A DNA stretch of 64,000 nt from NCBI RefSeq assembly GCF_031755915.1, contig NC_083379.1:5343501-5407500 (forward strand), in the 5' to 3' direction. Below the pieces are notes generated by a model. The model searched no databases. It was not told the origin of the DNA and was given only the letters and a program-made list of their open reading frames with translations. Origin of the DNA: Ziziphus jujuba (taxonomy: Eukaryota; Streptophyta; Magnoliopsida; Rosales; Rhamnaceae). Positions 36,510-48,757 of the stretch are shown here, piece by piece. Each line of letters opens with the position of its first letter. Within the stretch, counting starts at the first letter, position 1. The translations under genes and the position numbers were made by a program.

Positions 36510-38068
36510 CACCTAGGCATTTGATGAACTTCCTTCGATAATATCTGAAAGATATGGTTAAATTTTACATAGTTAACATATCAAGGAAGAAATTTATTCA
36601 TTTTCGGGTCTTCTTATGTAAATTGTATTTAAGGTTTTTAGCGTCTATCAATATGCTTAAAACCCTAGTATATTCGCATTTAGCATTAGTAAGACAAAAA
36701 TGAGAGTGAAATTATTTTTGCTAGATCTTGCTAGATTAAAACAAGATTTTGGATTGCAGGCATTTATTCTGGAGTGCAGATATAATCTATATATCTGTCA
36801 ATGTCTCCATTTACACAATCTCCATCATTCATTTGTTGTACCTTTATCATCTTGGCTATCATTTGTATATAAACTTGCAATTAATTGCATGAGTTCCAGG
36901 AACATAAGCACAGTTAAATCCCAAATAAATAAATAAAGAAAATCAAACAAAACCCGCCCGCAAAAATACCTCTTATAGGGTCAACTCTCTATCTGTTTCT
37001 AAAAGGTTCACCAATTCAATATCGTGACAGAACCAAAAATAACTGACTCCAACTCCAATGGTGAGCTGTAACAGAAAATCATCTAACGATGGGTCGTAAC
37101 AGAATCTCTTTCAGTAATAATCACAAACACCTTGTTTACTTCTATCTACTCAATGCAGTACACCATATCCTTTCCTCTGTTCTTGAGAAACCCCTGAATT
37201 CCTTATATCTCTGTTTTTCAGGCCAACTCTTTCTCTCTTTTCCTCTCTCCCTCCCTCCTTCTCTCTCTAATATCACAAACCCAATCTCGTAACAGAAATA
37301 AAAATAATCAACTCCCAACATCAACAATGAACTGAACAAAGAACCAACTCATTGGCTAACATTCACAAACACCTTCTTTGCTTCTAGCTACTGAACGCAC
37401 TGCACTATACCCCTTCCTCTGTTCTTTCACAAACCCAACCGCATTTGCTCATATAACCAGAAACCTGTTCTTTTTTCTTCTTTGCCTTTCTTTTATCCAT
37501 TCATCTGGAACTTCTTGATTGAAACCCAAGGCCCCATGTAAATCCAAAGCTTTTTCAGTGTTATTTCTTTCTTTATTCCTTTCATTTGGAATGTTAGGTT
37601 CTTCTTGATTGAAACCCAGAACCCACATTGAAACCCATTGTTATTTTCTGTACCATTAAGGATGGGGTCAACTGAGTTAGGCTTAGAGAACTGGTGAGAT
37701 TATGGAGCTCAGTAGTCTGGTCATGTGCAGCACTTTTAAGCAAAATCAAGATTGAGAGCCGCCATCGAACAATTGGAGAAAGACAAGGTTTCGAGTGAAA
37801 AACTCATCTTCAAGCTCAAAGATGGGCGATTGCTCCCAACTCCACTTCCTTCGAGTGTGGGTTCCACAATGGTGATGCGAAGCATTTGTCAGCGCATCAT
37901 CCAACTCGCTGTTCGGCTTTGTGAAATCCTCATCAAGCTTGCCTTCTTCATGCTCGAGCGGTAAGAACTGCACCCAAGTTTCAATAGCTTACAATTTTTC
38001 TTTAATAATCTTTCAAATCTCGATTTCTTCTGTCACTCGTGGGTCGCTAGCATTATCCAAAAGCTGCT
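35391..38068. repeat. Inverted duplication, left arm
   Basis: This arm pairs in reverse complement with the right arm made up of 38,103-38,384, 42,035-43,076 and 44,640-46,013. The summed lengths (about 2,678 and 2,698 bp) agree once the inserted elements are removed. It contains the SEC61 pseudogene, its 3' flank, a locally repeated segment (about 37,020-37,190 resembles 37,270-37,440) and a coding-like scrap near 37,750-37,960. Divergence between the arms near the centre is roughly one base in ten. Confidence 0.9.
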
Positions 38069-38384
38069 GTATCATTAAAAGAATCGCCTGCTTGAACAAT
38101 ATAGCAGCTTTTGGATCATACTAACAACCCATGAATGACAGAAGAAATCGAGATTTGAAAGATTATTCAGGAAAGATTGTAACCTGTCGAACCTTGAGTG
38201 CAGTTCTTGCCACTCGAGCATGAAGAAGGTAAGCTTGATGAGGATTTCACAAAGCCGAACAGCAAGTTGATCATGCACCGACTAACGCTTCACATCACCA
38301 TTGTGGAACCCGCACTCGAAGGAAATGGAGATGGGAGCAATCGCCCATCTTTGAGCTCGGAGATGAGTTTTTTGATAGGAACCT
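37795..38384. repeat. Central palindrome of the inverted duplication
   Basis: ccaaaagctgct at 38,057-38,068 pairs with agcagcttttgg at 38,103-38,114, leaving a loop of only 34 bases. Pairing continues outward for about 280 bp on each side before the right arm is cut by the solo LTR at 38,385. Both arms keep gaaatcgagatttgaaagat or its complement and the cacaaagccgaac/gttcggctttgtg pair. A transcript through it would form a long stem. Confidence 0.9.
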
Positions 38385-41300
38385 TGTAACACCCCGTCTC
38401 GAAATGCATAGAAAATTTCTAAAATTTGACCAAGGTTGATCGGGTTTGACCGTCGTTGACTAAGAAGGGATCAAATGTTGACTTTTTACTTTCGGTGGAA
38501 TTTCACAATAATCGAGGTACCGTTAAAAAGTAAACGTTAGCACGAGTTCATATACTAGTAGCACACCGAAAACGGAGCTACGGTTGGAAAGTTATGAGCA
38601 AAACAAGTTGAGGTCCAAATTGTCCAAGAGTTGCCAGAGTTGATTTTTTGCTCATGCAAAGTTGAGCTTTGAATCATGCATGGTTGTGAAGTACTCGTCG
38701 ATACGAGTTCATAGACTAGCGGTATGTCCGATTTGGACATGTGGTTTGAAAGTTATGGATATGCAAAATTTTCCGAACATTGTAATATTTTAATATATTT
38801 TGACTTGAGTGAATAGTATATGCCATGTGTCGTATTTTCAGCCAATCCCATGAGTAAACAGTGTCACCCACGGGTGGCTTTTATTTTGGCCAAAACACAT
38901 GTGGGCCGGAAAGGGAAGAGAGAGAAAGAGGCGAGGAGAGAGAGAGAGCGAGGAGAGACCACCACCACTGGCCACCACCGTTGACCGCCATCTGGTCATT
39001 TTCCACCTACACGCGCCACCCTAGCTTGAATCCCACCTGAAAATTGGCTGACCAGCCAAAAATCACGGCCAGATCGTTGGCGATGAGCCTAGATCAGGGC
39101 ATTTTTCGACAAGTGGTCGATTTCCTTCTCCCGCCAATATCTCCCAAACCAGACCTCCGTTTGCCTCACTGCCGGTCCTGTTGAGTTACCCATCACCAGA
39201 TCTACCACTTCACCAAGTTTCACGACCAGTGGTCACCGGACGTGCCGCCGGCGGTGGTGGATTCCGGTGAGTTTCCGATCACCCCACCTATCCTTCCCCA
39301 CTAAATTCAATCTCCTTGAACCCAAATCCGGTGTCCACTTTCCTCAATTCTTAACGGATTGTGAGAATCGAGGGTCTAAAATCCAAGAGCTTTCTGACGA
39401 GATTCCGGCCACCTCGGATCCGATCTCCGAGAGGTAAGACCAGATTCGTAATCCTCGTTTTACAAGCTTCGATTCGGTATATTACTCATAAATTTTGGTT
39501 GTCATTTGTGTTAAACCCCCCGGTTACTGGGTATTATTTACCTAAATAAAATATTAATTTATTTGACCCTGTGTAATATTGTTGTTTTAGGAGCATGTGT
39601 GAGCCGTAGAATTAATCCTATGGAGGATCTTGGTTGGATTGCGTGCTCGATGTGAGTGACCCACCTTCAAATTAATTTCGGGAATAAAATTTGTGAATAA
39701 TTTGTATTAATTGAATATTTGAAATTGATATTCTATGTGATAAATATTTAGTAGATTTATATTTGGAAATTTGATGCTTAATTGAGTGAAACAAAATATT
39801 TATATATTAAGAAATATTTTGATCTAAAGAATTTTATAAAATTGAAATTGAAATTATTAATTATTAAATTAATTTGTTGGAATATTTCATAATTGAATAT
39901 TTCAAAAATATGTTTATGTGTTCAATATTATGAGAATTTATATCTAGAATTGTATTGCCAATTTATAATGTTTTTAATATATGTTTTGGTGCCAAAAGAA
40001 TATATTTGGGAATTTAAAGAAATTGTGGTTTTGATTTATTTTAATTATTACTATGGTTATTATTCAATTATTGTGCACAATTATATGAATTAATTATATA
40101 TGGAATTTATATGGTTTTCATATTACTGATTTAAATTGATTTTTGAGAATTCGAGAAAAATATGGATTTAAATTATTATGCTTTAAAAATATTTATGCAT
40201 TAAAATATTAATGGCTTGACCTTATGCCATTGAAAAATTTGTATATTCAAATTGATGGATTTGAACTTGATGGATTTTAAAGTGATGGATTTATGATGAG
40301 GATTAAAGAAAAAATGTGGGAATGTGAGTTTGAAAAATGGTATAATTCCCATGGTGAATTTTGAAAAAAATTGCGTATTTTAATAATAAATTTGGTTATT
40401 TGTTTAGACGCATTCATACAGTACTGGTGTTCTGTACTATGTATGTGGATGAGCGCGCAAGTTATAATGTTTCCCGTGAGTTGCCATCGAATCAAGGGCA
40501 GACAAGTTTAATATTGGCCATAAACTGCCCCCCTCCATGGCCTGGATGACGATTTAAGCAGCAGCATTGTCGGGACGCCGAAGCGACCGTATGCAAGTTT
40601 CTCTCTTTAACCTCCCGCCAGATGGTACTCGGGACGCTGGGTATCATAGGACATCACTGGTATATAATGTGGTGCGTCAAGTATTGTTTCTCAGATATAA
40701 ATTTCAAATTCTAAAGTTTTAAAGTCGTATTTGAATTAAATGTATTTAACTTGTTTTATCACCTATTTACAATTAATATTTTCTAAAATGTATTTATTCA
40801 TGTTTTTATCAATTATTTTAAATTGGTGTTTTATAATTTTATTTTACCACATTGATATTATTTATTTAAATTTTGAGATTTTAACATGAATGTTATTGTA
40901 TTCTTTTATCTATTTTAAATTGAGATTTAAAATCTATTAAAATGTTTCCTTGATTATTTCATTGATTTAAACAATAAATTTTATAATTTATATACTAAGT
41001 TTATTTTTGTTTTATGCCAAATTTCTTTAATATAAGTTTATTTACGATTTTATTTATTTTATCTAGTGATGTTTACTCTAAATTTAATTATTGGATTTTT
41101 AAAAAATATTTTTAATGTATATATTGAATTCTAAATTAATATTTGTATTTATGTACATTCTAAATTATTGCATTCCGTTTAATTTGATATTTTCTTGATT
41201 ATTTTTCTGTAAATTTTATTGTGATTTTACTTATTTTATTTATGACATTTTGTGTACAATTTAATAATTGTTATTAAAATTATTCTTGTTTCTTATTATA

Positions 41301-42034
41301 CATTCTAGATCTTTAATTTAATGTATTTTATTTATAATTTATTTAATTAATTATTCCTTGATTTTTGGGGTACAATTATTGAATTTTGTGAAAATGTTTT
41401 AAAAGAGGAACTTTTCCAACTTAGTGAACTGTAAGGGTTTTTGAAAGAAAACATTATTTCAAATATTTATTATAATTATTTATTTAATTGTTTGGCATTG
41501 ATTAATTAAATTTCTTTTATTATTATATTATTAATATTATAATTGTATAGTAGATAGGGTCACTCGCTGAGATAATTAATATCTCATATTTTTAAATTCC
41601 GTTCCCCTAGGCCCAAGTTGGGAGACATTGATCGTCCGGGGCGAGCCCGACGTCTCAGTTCATTGCCGAAAATCTAAAAAGCATTTCCTCCCTTTTTTCT
41701 CTCCACCTTGTATTACTTCTTTATCTGACATTGTATTAATTTCATATTTATTTGTATAATTCTCTGTATATTGTATTGGACACATTTTATTAAATACTAC
41801 ATTAATTCCCTGTTATTATTTTGGAGTGCTGTAAATTTGTGGAAACAAATTGTAGCAAGATGGGAGGAATAAGATGGTGTTTATTGGAGTGTGTTTTCTG
41901 TGTAGGAAATTTTGTGGTAAGTCCAACCCTTAGGGGAGATTCTGCTAGATTTTTTATTGGAGGGTCCGGTAGGGTTTTCCTGGAATCAGGGCTTGTCTAG
42001 GATTCCGGTGAGAAATTTTGGACGAATCCTGACA
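38385..42034. mobile_element. Solo LTR of a long-LTR (Ty3/gypsy-like) retrotransposon
   Basis: The 3,650-bp block starts TGTAACACCCCG and ends CGAATCCTGACA, giving TG...CA termini. It is flanked by a perfect 5-bp duplication, aacct (38,380-38,384 and 42,035-42,039). Removing it restores continuous pairing with the left palindrome arm through tcctatcaaaaaactc and gaaagacaagg, which proves it is an insertion. The first kilobase is GC-rich (about 38,880-39,450), the middle is AT-rich, and near 41,558 ggtcactcgctgagat and a following gggcgagcccgacgtctc resemble motifs seen in long plant gypsy LTRs. I see no primer-binding site, gag or pol and no internal terminal repeat, so a solo LTR left by recombination is the best reading. 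Confidence 0.85.
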
Positions 42035-42214
42035 AACCTTGTCTTTCTCCAATTGTTCAATGGTGGTTCTCACTCCTGATTTTTGGAATTCTTGCTCAAA
42101 AGTGTTGCTCATGACCAGTCTATTGAGCTCCATAATCTCACCATATGTGATTGCTAAGGACTTCTCTAAGCCTAACTTGGTTGACCCCATCCTTGTTGGT
42201 ACAGAAAATAACAA
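41954..42214 (-). pseudogene. Unidentified coiled-coil-like gene scrap in right arm
   Basis: Minus-strand codons read GSTKLGLEKSLAITYGEIME and then TTIEQLEKDKV, with a shorter, frame-broken counterpart in the left arm (AAIEQLEKDKVSSEKLIFKL, about 37,755-37,814). The leucine, glutamate and lysine pattern suggests a helical or coiled-coil protein. The solo LTR cuts the reading frame at 42,035. I do not recognise the parent gene. Confidence 0.35.
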
Positions 42215-43076
42215 TGTGTTTCAATGTGGGTTTCAATGATGAAGAACCTAGCGTTCTAAATGAAAGGAAAAAAGAAAGAAGGAACACAAAAAAAAGCTTT
42301 GGGTTTCAATGTGGTTTTGGGTTTCAATCAAGAAGTTCCAAATGAATAGAAAAAAGAAAGGCAAAAAAGAAAAAAGAACGGGTTTCTGGTTATATGAGCA
42401 AATGCGGTTGGGTTTGTGAAAGAACAAAGGAAGGGGTATAGTGCAGTGCATTCAGTAGCTAGAAGTGAACAAGCTGTTTGTGAATATTACCCAACGAGTT
42501 GGTTTTCTGTATAGTTCACCATTGGTGTTGAAAGTTAGGTATTTTTAGTTTTGTTACGGGATTAGGTTAATGATTTTAGAGAGAGAGAGAGAGGGAGAGA
42601 GAGGGAGGGAGAGAGGGAAAGAGCGAAAGAGTTGGCCTGAAAAACAGAGATATAAGGAATTCAGGGGTTTCTCAAGAACAGAGGAAGGGATATGGTGCAT
42701 TGCATTAAATAGCTAGAAGCAAACAAGGTGTTTGTGATTATTGCTGAATGAGATTCTGTTACGGTTTATCATTGGATTATGGTTTATTAGGAGTTCACTA
42801 TTGGAGTTGGAGTTAGTTATTTTTAGTTCTATCACGAGATTGAGTTGGTGACTTTTCTAGAGACAGTCAGAAAGTTGACCCTATAAGAGCACTTTTGCGG
42901 GTGGGTTTTGTTTGATTTTATTTATTTATTTGTTTGGGATTTAATTGTGCTTATGTTCTTGAAACTCATGCAATGAATTACAAGTTTATATACAAATGAT
43001 AGCCAAGATGAAAGAAAGGTACACCAAATGGATGATGGAGATTGTGTAAGTGGAGACATTGATAGATTATACCTGC

Positions 43077-43336
43077 AATTAGTTATGAAAATATTGGTAT
43101 CAATAAAAATATCAAAAATATGATTTTATCGAAATATCGATATTCGACAGAAATATTAATAAAATTACAAAAATTATAAATATTTAATTTAGAAGATAGA
43201 TTTTTATATATGAAATAATTAATATAGTTAAATAATATCAAAATATATAATAATTAAAATATAATGATAATCAAATAATACATACATATTAAAAATTATT
43301 ATAAGTAAAAAATATATTATATAAAAAAATTAACAA

Positions 43337-43380
<44 letters not shown>

Positions 43381-43650
43381 TATAGGAATTATATTACAAT
43401 CGTACACGCTTCAATACCCTATTTTAGCATCTGCCGGACTTGTTGCTCCACTCCTCAACAAAGAAGAAAAACATTTTTTTTCTTTTTTTCTTTCTAGTTT
43501 ATTATTTCTCTGTTTTTGTTTTTGTTTTCTCTCAATTGTGTTTTTAAAATCGAAGACGGAAAAAGAGGCGGTCATTGGCAACATTTCTTCCCCTCTCTGT
43601 CAGTGTCGATGCTTGTCGAAATCCAATATTATCGCCGATATTTTGCTAAA
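43077..43650. mobile_element. hAT-like element related to 3,496-5,345, opposite orientation
   Basis: From about 43,085 the sequence (gaaaatattggtatcaat, later gaaataattaatatag and aattattataagt) matches the reverse complement of the 3' part of the element at 3,496-5,345. The right side (tgtcgatgcttgtcgaaatc) resembles its 5' part. It interrupts the right arm just after tgcaggtataatct, near 43,077. The right terminus is unclear because of a TA microsatellite at about 43,664-43,690, and I could not define a target duplication. There is a long TA run at 43,340-43,377. Confidence 0.6.
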
Positions 43651-44640
43651 GTCATCGACCTTTTCTATATATATATATATATATATATATGAATGTAATA
43701 AGCTAAGGCTAAAAGTTGTTCTAATAATTTTATATAGGAATGACGCGTAGAGCGGAAATTGGGTACGTTTTATAGATCCATCAAATTTGAATATTGGGCT
43801 TTTCTCTTTCACATTTTCACACAACCAAAATATCTATTTACACAACCATTTTTTTATTAAATTACTAAATAGTTTTTACTTTCTTTTTTTTTTTTTGTTT
43901 TGTTTTGGTTGTTTTAGATTTCATAACAATTTTTTTATTATTATATTGGATTTAATACTATGTTTGGATTGATGGAATAGAGGGAAAAAAAAAATTAAAT
44001 CATTTGTATGGATGGTTAAAATGAGATGGAAATTGAAGAAATTGATTATTTTATTTTAATCGGGATTGTTTTCCTCAGAAAATTGATGGAGAGGAAAAAA
44101 ACTTTAATAAATTTTTCAATATCCCAAAATTACTTTTATTATTATTGTATAAAAATATTTATTATTTTTCATATCTTTTCCTTTCCTTTCCCTTCGTTAA
44201 TCATCCAAATAAAAATTATTAACAAATATTCATCTTCCGCCAACGAGTAAGAGGCTCATGGAGCTCAATTTTTCTGTTATCAATGTTTCCATATGTCGCA
44301 TTCCACTCGTTATAAGCACAAAAAATAGAAGTAAATATTTCGATATCGTTTCCATTATCTACCATTATTTTATATATGATGTTCTTGGTGACTTGATCAT
44401 GCTTATGATTGGACCACCTGGAGCAGAGGGGGAACAATCACCAATGTTGTTTTGGTGGTTTTTGCCCCCTCCTTTTTTTGTTTTTTTTGGGGGAAATGGT
44501 AGGCTGAGGGTGTTCTTTGTGGAAGCGAATTTATTTTTATTTTATTTATTTATTTATTTATTTTTCTTATGGAAGAGGTTCACCAAGGATGCTTTTGAAT
44601 AGGCTGTAATGACATTTTGTTTATCAAAAATTATGAATGC
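43650..44640. other. Inserted AT-rich DNA in right arm, possible MITE
   Basis: This stretch has no partner in the left arm, so it came in with or after the element at 43,077. A block from about 43,963 (tttggattgatgg) to about 44,215 (reverse complement tttggatgattaac) looks like a small foldback element, but its ends are imperfect. No gene is supported. Confidence 0.35.
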
Positions 44641-44880
44641 AAAACCTTGTCTTAATAGCAAAGATCTAGCAAAAATAATTTCACTCTCATTTTTGTCTTA
44701 CTAATGCTAAATGCGAGTATAATAGGGTTTTAAGCATGTTGATAGACGCTAAAAACCTTAAATACGATTTTCATAACAAGACCCGAAAATGAATAGATTT
44801 CTTCGTTGATATGTTAACCACATAAAATTTAACTATATCTCTCATATTTTACCAAAGGAAGTTCACTAGATGCCTAAGTC

Positions 44881-47385
44881 TTAGAACCCAAAGAAGCCAA
44901 GTTCACTGGCTTTCTCCTTCTCAAATGTCTCGAAGTACTGATATATGATTGTAACAGCGAGCAAAATACCAGTTCCTGAGCCAATTGCTCCCATGAAATC
45001 TGCCAGCACTGTGAGAGCACCAATGCACATCCCACCAAATGCAGCCGCAGTAGGAATATAGCGATTAAGTTCCCTCTGTAAATTTGACTCTCGATGTCCA
45101 GGCATCACCATTTGTTGCTCCTACAGTATCAAGCAATGCATATGAAACACATATAAAAACCACCCATAGAGATGAGTGATGAGTAATGACCTTGCAAACA
45201 ATAATGACAATAAAAGTACCTTCAGCTGCTTGGCTACATCTCTTGCAGAGGAGCCAGAAACTTCAATCCATGTTTTCGAGAAGAGTGCACAAGCAGAGAG
45301 CATAAACACTATATAAAACAGAGCATGGAAGGGATTGGCTGCCATATCAGCCAGGCTGCAATAAGAAACAAATTGAAAAAGAAAAACAAGAATCAGTACT
45401 TCTTGCTTTCTGAAAGTTTTACAGAGGTAATAATGAAAATGTAGCATCACCTTGCTGGGGCAGTAACATAGTAAGCAAGGCCACCTACTGGAATAGAATG
45501 GCCTGAATATTCAGATTCCTTCCATATACCTAACAGATTCACCAAGAAATTTCCACTATACCTCTTGTATAGCAACTGTACAGAAACAAACCGTATAAGT
45601 AATTCTCAACAAAGAAGTAGTTTCAATTCTTTAATCATTCCAGTGATTTTAATAACTCATGTACCTGGGAAATAAAATAAAGATTAGTAATAAGAGCAGA
45701 ATGAAGAATGATTGGCATGTTGGAAGTGTAGAATAACTTAATTGGATATGAGCCCTGCTGTCCACGGGCGTTCTTTGATCTAACAGGCAAAACCACACGG
45801 AAGCCTTGCAAGTAGTTGACAATGAGGAAGACTAAGACAGTAGCCAGCAAGTTAGTCACATTTGGAAGGTTCTGCCTGTAGAATGCCTCTCGGAGAGCAC
45901 GAACTTTGTCTTGCCTAGTTAATAACAGGTGGAACAAAGCAATAACAGCACCTTCAAATTCAGCTCCCCGACCACTATTAATAGTTGTGGGGCTAAAAGC
46001 TTTCCAGATAATGCTTTCACTGCACAGTCAAGACAAATAAAGGATTGGAACAGCTGGATCATATGATGAGTAATAAGTAAAGGTTACAAAATAGATATAG
46101 ATCAGCCATCTCCTACCAGATATTTGTAGCAATGAAGAGAGATATTCCAGATCCCAAACCATATCCCTTCTGAAGAAGTTCATCTAGGCATATCACAATA
46201 ATTCCGGCAGCACATAGTTGCAATATGATAAGAAGAGCATTTCCAACGCCAAGTTGACCAACACTACCATACATCCCAGATAGGACATAAGCAACAGCTT
46301 CACCAAAAGCAATGAGTATGCCCAACAATTTTTGTGCCCCATTTCTGCAAAACAAAGCCATAAGTATGATCATTACAAATATTACAGACTCTGAAAGGAC
46401 ATGAAATTGCCATTGTTTTCTTTTATTGGCTAAAAGAAGATCCAAGGTCGAAAGCACAAAGTTACAGGAACAGTCCTGACTAAAACAGTATTAAAGTAAT
46501 AAATCTTTTGGTTCTGAGTTCAGTGGTTTCCCTATTTGGTTATTTGTTAAACAAATGTACAGTTTCACAAATCATTTTGGAAACTTCTAAGTTCTAACCA
46601 GCAAACAAAATGTTCAACAATAAACACCATCCCACCAGGAAATAAAAGGCAAGTTTCTCTACGACTGCTGGAAAACTTATATTTTAGAAGAAGGTTGACC
46701 CAAGATGCTGATATATTTTGAGGTGCACAATTACTGGTCGTTGACAAGTATAGAGGAAAAAAAGTTTAGGCACTTCATAGTTTAAATTGAATTTCAGTTC
46801 AGCTTCCATGCATTTTATTTCACGGTCAAACGCATAAATTTCTAGAAATGTTCATGCGCCCTAAACAGCAGCAAGTAGCCTCACTAAAAGTGATGCAATA
46901 GATTCTTAGATCATAAAACACATGAAATAATGGGCCTAATGAGATTGTATCAAAGTGCGGCAAAGCTAAGTTCTTGATGACATGCAATTGCTTAAACAAG
47001 GAAAACAGCTTAAAGTTGAGAAATTCAGCAAAAACACATACAAGAGCGCACGATCTTCACGGACATTGTTGTCGACTTCAATGATCTTTGAACCTGCCAA
47101 GAGCTGCATGACCAGTCCAGATGTGACAATAGGGGTGATCCCAAGCTCCATCACAGTCCCACGGTTTGATGCAAGAATTGCACGCATCCAATAAAATGGA
47201 TCAGCACCAGTGGTGGAGTGTATTCCATAGAGAGGAAGCTGACTGCACACCAGAAATATGAAGAGGGAGATGACAGTGTATATCACCTTCTCTCTAAAGG
47301 GAACCTTTCTGTCAGCACTTTGAACTTCTGGCAGAATTGCAAGAAACGGTCTCACCAGATGCAGCACTCTAAATCCTCCTCCCAT
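44881..47385 (-). CDS. Protein transport protein Sec61 subunit alpha
   Basis: Six coding exons on the minus strand: 47,385-47,042, 46,344-46,117, 46,019-45,665, 45,575-45,451, 45,355-45,220 and 45,120-44,881. All introns are GT-AG, and the total of 1,428 bp gives 475 residues plus stop, the usual length. The product is the channel-forming subunit of the ER translocon, a protein with ten membrane segments that passes or inserts nascent proteins. The start [20 protein letters not shown], the plug-region [16 protein letters not shown], the GAQKLLGI segment, the cytosolic loop [20 protein letters not shown] used for ribosome contact, and the C-terminus ASELGFFGF are all as in plant Sec61 alpha. 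A probable 5' leader intron lies between 47,416 (acceptor cacag) and 47,901 (donor GTAAGTC). The 3' two thirds is duplicated in inverted orientation as the pseudogene at 35,391. No damage was seen. Confidence 0.97.
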
Positions 47386-47416
47386 TTTAGCCCCCCAGAA
47401 ACTAAATCAAGCCCAA

Positions 47417-48130
47417 CCTGTGTTACAGCGAATTGCATACCAATTATAACAAGGATTTATAAAAAGTTCATTGAGATTGTAAACTTATTAAATTCCGTGA
47501 AAAAATCATGAATTAAAAATGGGCAGTTTATGATAGCTTTCCAAAGCAACAATTGATTGCTAACCCAGGAAATTAACTACATCCGAGAAAATAATTCATT
47601 TACCATCTCAGCATTCCTATCAACTACCAAAAAAAGATTCAAACACCGTACAATAATTTTCCGGAAAAACAAAGAGAGTCAATATAACGAAATACCAATA
47701 CCGAATGAAAGAAAGAAAAACAATTTAAATTGCGTAAAGCTGAGCAGATATTAATAAAATCTTACTGTTACAAAATTCAATAATAAAACCATAAAATAAA
47801 ATAAAATCAGAACAATTGAGCTCTCGGATAAGTGGTGTGTTTCCAGATCGGAGCTGCAAAAAAAAAAAAAAAAAAATGGAAAAGAAAATTAAAGACTTAC
47901 AGTGAGATTGGGAGAGCAGAGAGAGAAATTAGAGAGATAGATAGATAGATACAATAAAAAGCGAAGCAGCAAAATGGAAATGTTTGGCTATAAGGGGAAG
48001 GGGAGGGGTGGCCACGGCAGGCAGAGAGAGGGAAAAAAGCAAAAAAATCAATTAGGTATGTATCGTAATGTAAAATTGTAAAAGACGCGCACGAGAAAAT
48101 ATCAAACGCCACGGTCACAGACGCCAATTC
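47417..48130 (-). promoter_or_regulatory. SEC61 leader intron and promoter region
   Basis: On the minus strand a non-coding exon around 47,902-48,000 ends at the donor CACT|GTAAGTC. The intron ends in gtaacacag at about 47,416, 31 bases before the ATG. The leader exon has CT-rich stretches (tctctctctgctctcc). Leader introns of this kind are common in highly expressed plant genes. The start site itself cannot be fixed from sequence. Confidence 0.55.
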
Positions 48131-48239
48131 TGACTCCGTCCGTCAACGACGCGTGTCGTGGAAGATGTGTGACGCACTCTCACTCTGCATCCGCTTCCTA
48201 CCCAGATTAAAAAGTTAAATAGCAACTCACTTGTAATAT

Positions 48240-48705
48240 TTTAATTTATTTTTTACCCTTTGTTTTTTTGGTTGAATCTATTTACTTTTTTACTTTTTAG
48301 TAAATTATAGTCAAACTGAATTGGGCAGACTCTTAATAGTTTTTTATTATAAAAGAGTTTGATTACTCCGTCAGATGTACACAAATATTTTCATACAAGA
48401 AGAATAATAATAATAGTGTCGCAGCAGCCATTGAGCTCCATACGTTATGAAAAAAAAAATTAAAAAAAAAAAAAATTTATCATTGAAATAAAAAATCAAT
48501 GTTTTAATCTTAATGAACCATGAACCATGTTGTACATGTAGGGGATGGTGTCATTTTAGCACACTCGTAAAGCCAAAATAGTTGTAAGTTCAACATGTAC
48601 AAATATATATATATATATATATATATATTCGGTTCGACCAAAAAATATACTTTAAAATATACACAATTTAATAAACTGCCGCTTTAGCCGGAGCAATAAG
48701 GTTTG

Positions 48706-48757
<52 letters not shown>

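Larger units (their letters stand above)
38103..46013. repeat. Inverted duplication, right arm (interrupted)
   Basis: The right arm is the reverse complement of 35,391-38,068. It is broken by the solo LTR (38,385-42,034) and by about 1.56 kb of inserted DNA at about 43,077-44,640. Its outer end is inside intact SEC61 exon 3, near 46,013. Beyond that point SEC61 exons 1-2 have no partner in the left arm. Confidence 0.9.

Noticed and set aside
38385..42034. Possible complete small retrotransposon rather than a solo LTR
   Set aside because: No internal pair of terminal repeats, primer-binding site or polypurine tract was found between the TG and CA ends.
44258..44602. 114-codon plus-strand frame in the right-arm insertion
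   Set aside because: Rich in Phe, Tyr and Ile from T-rich DNA, with no family resemblance and no counterpart.
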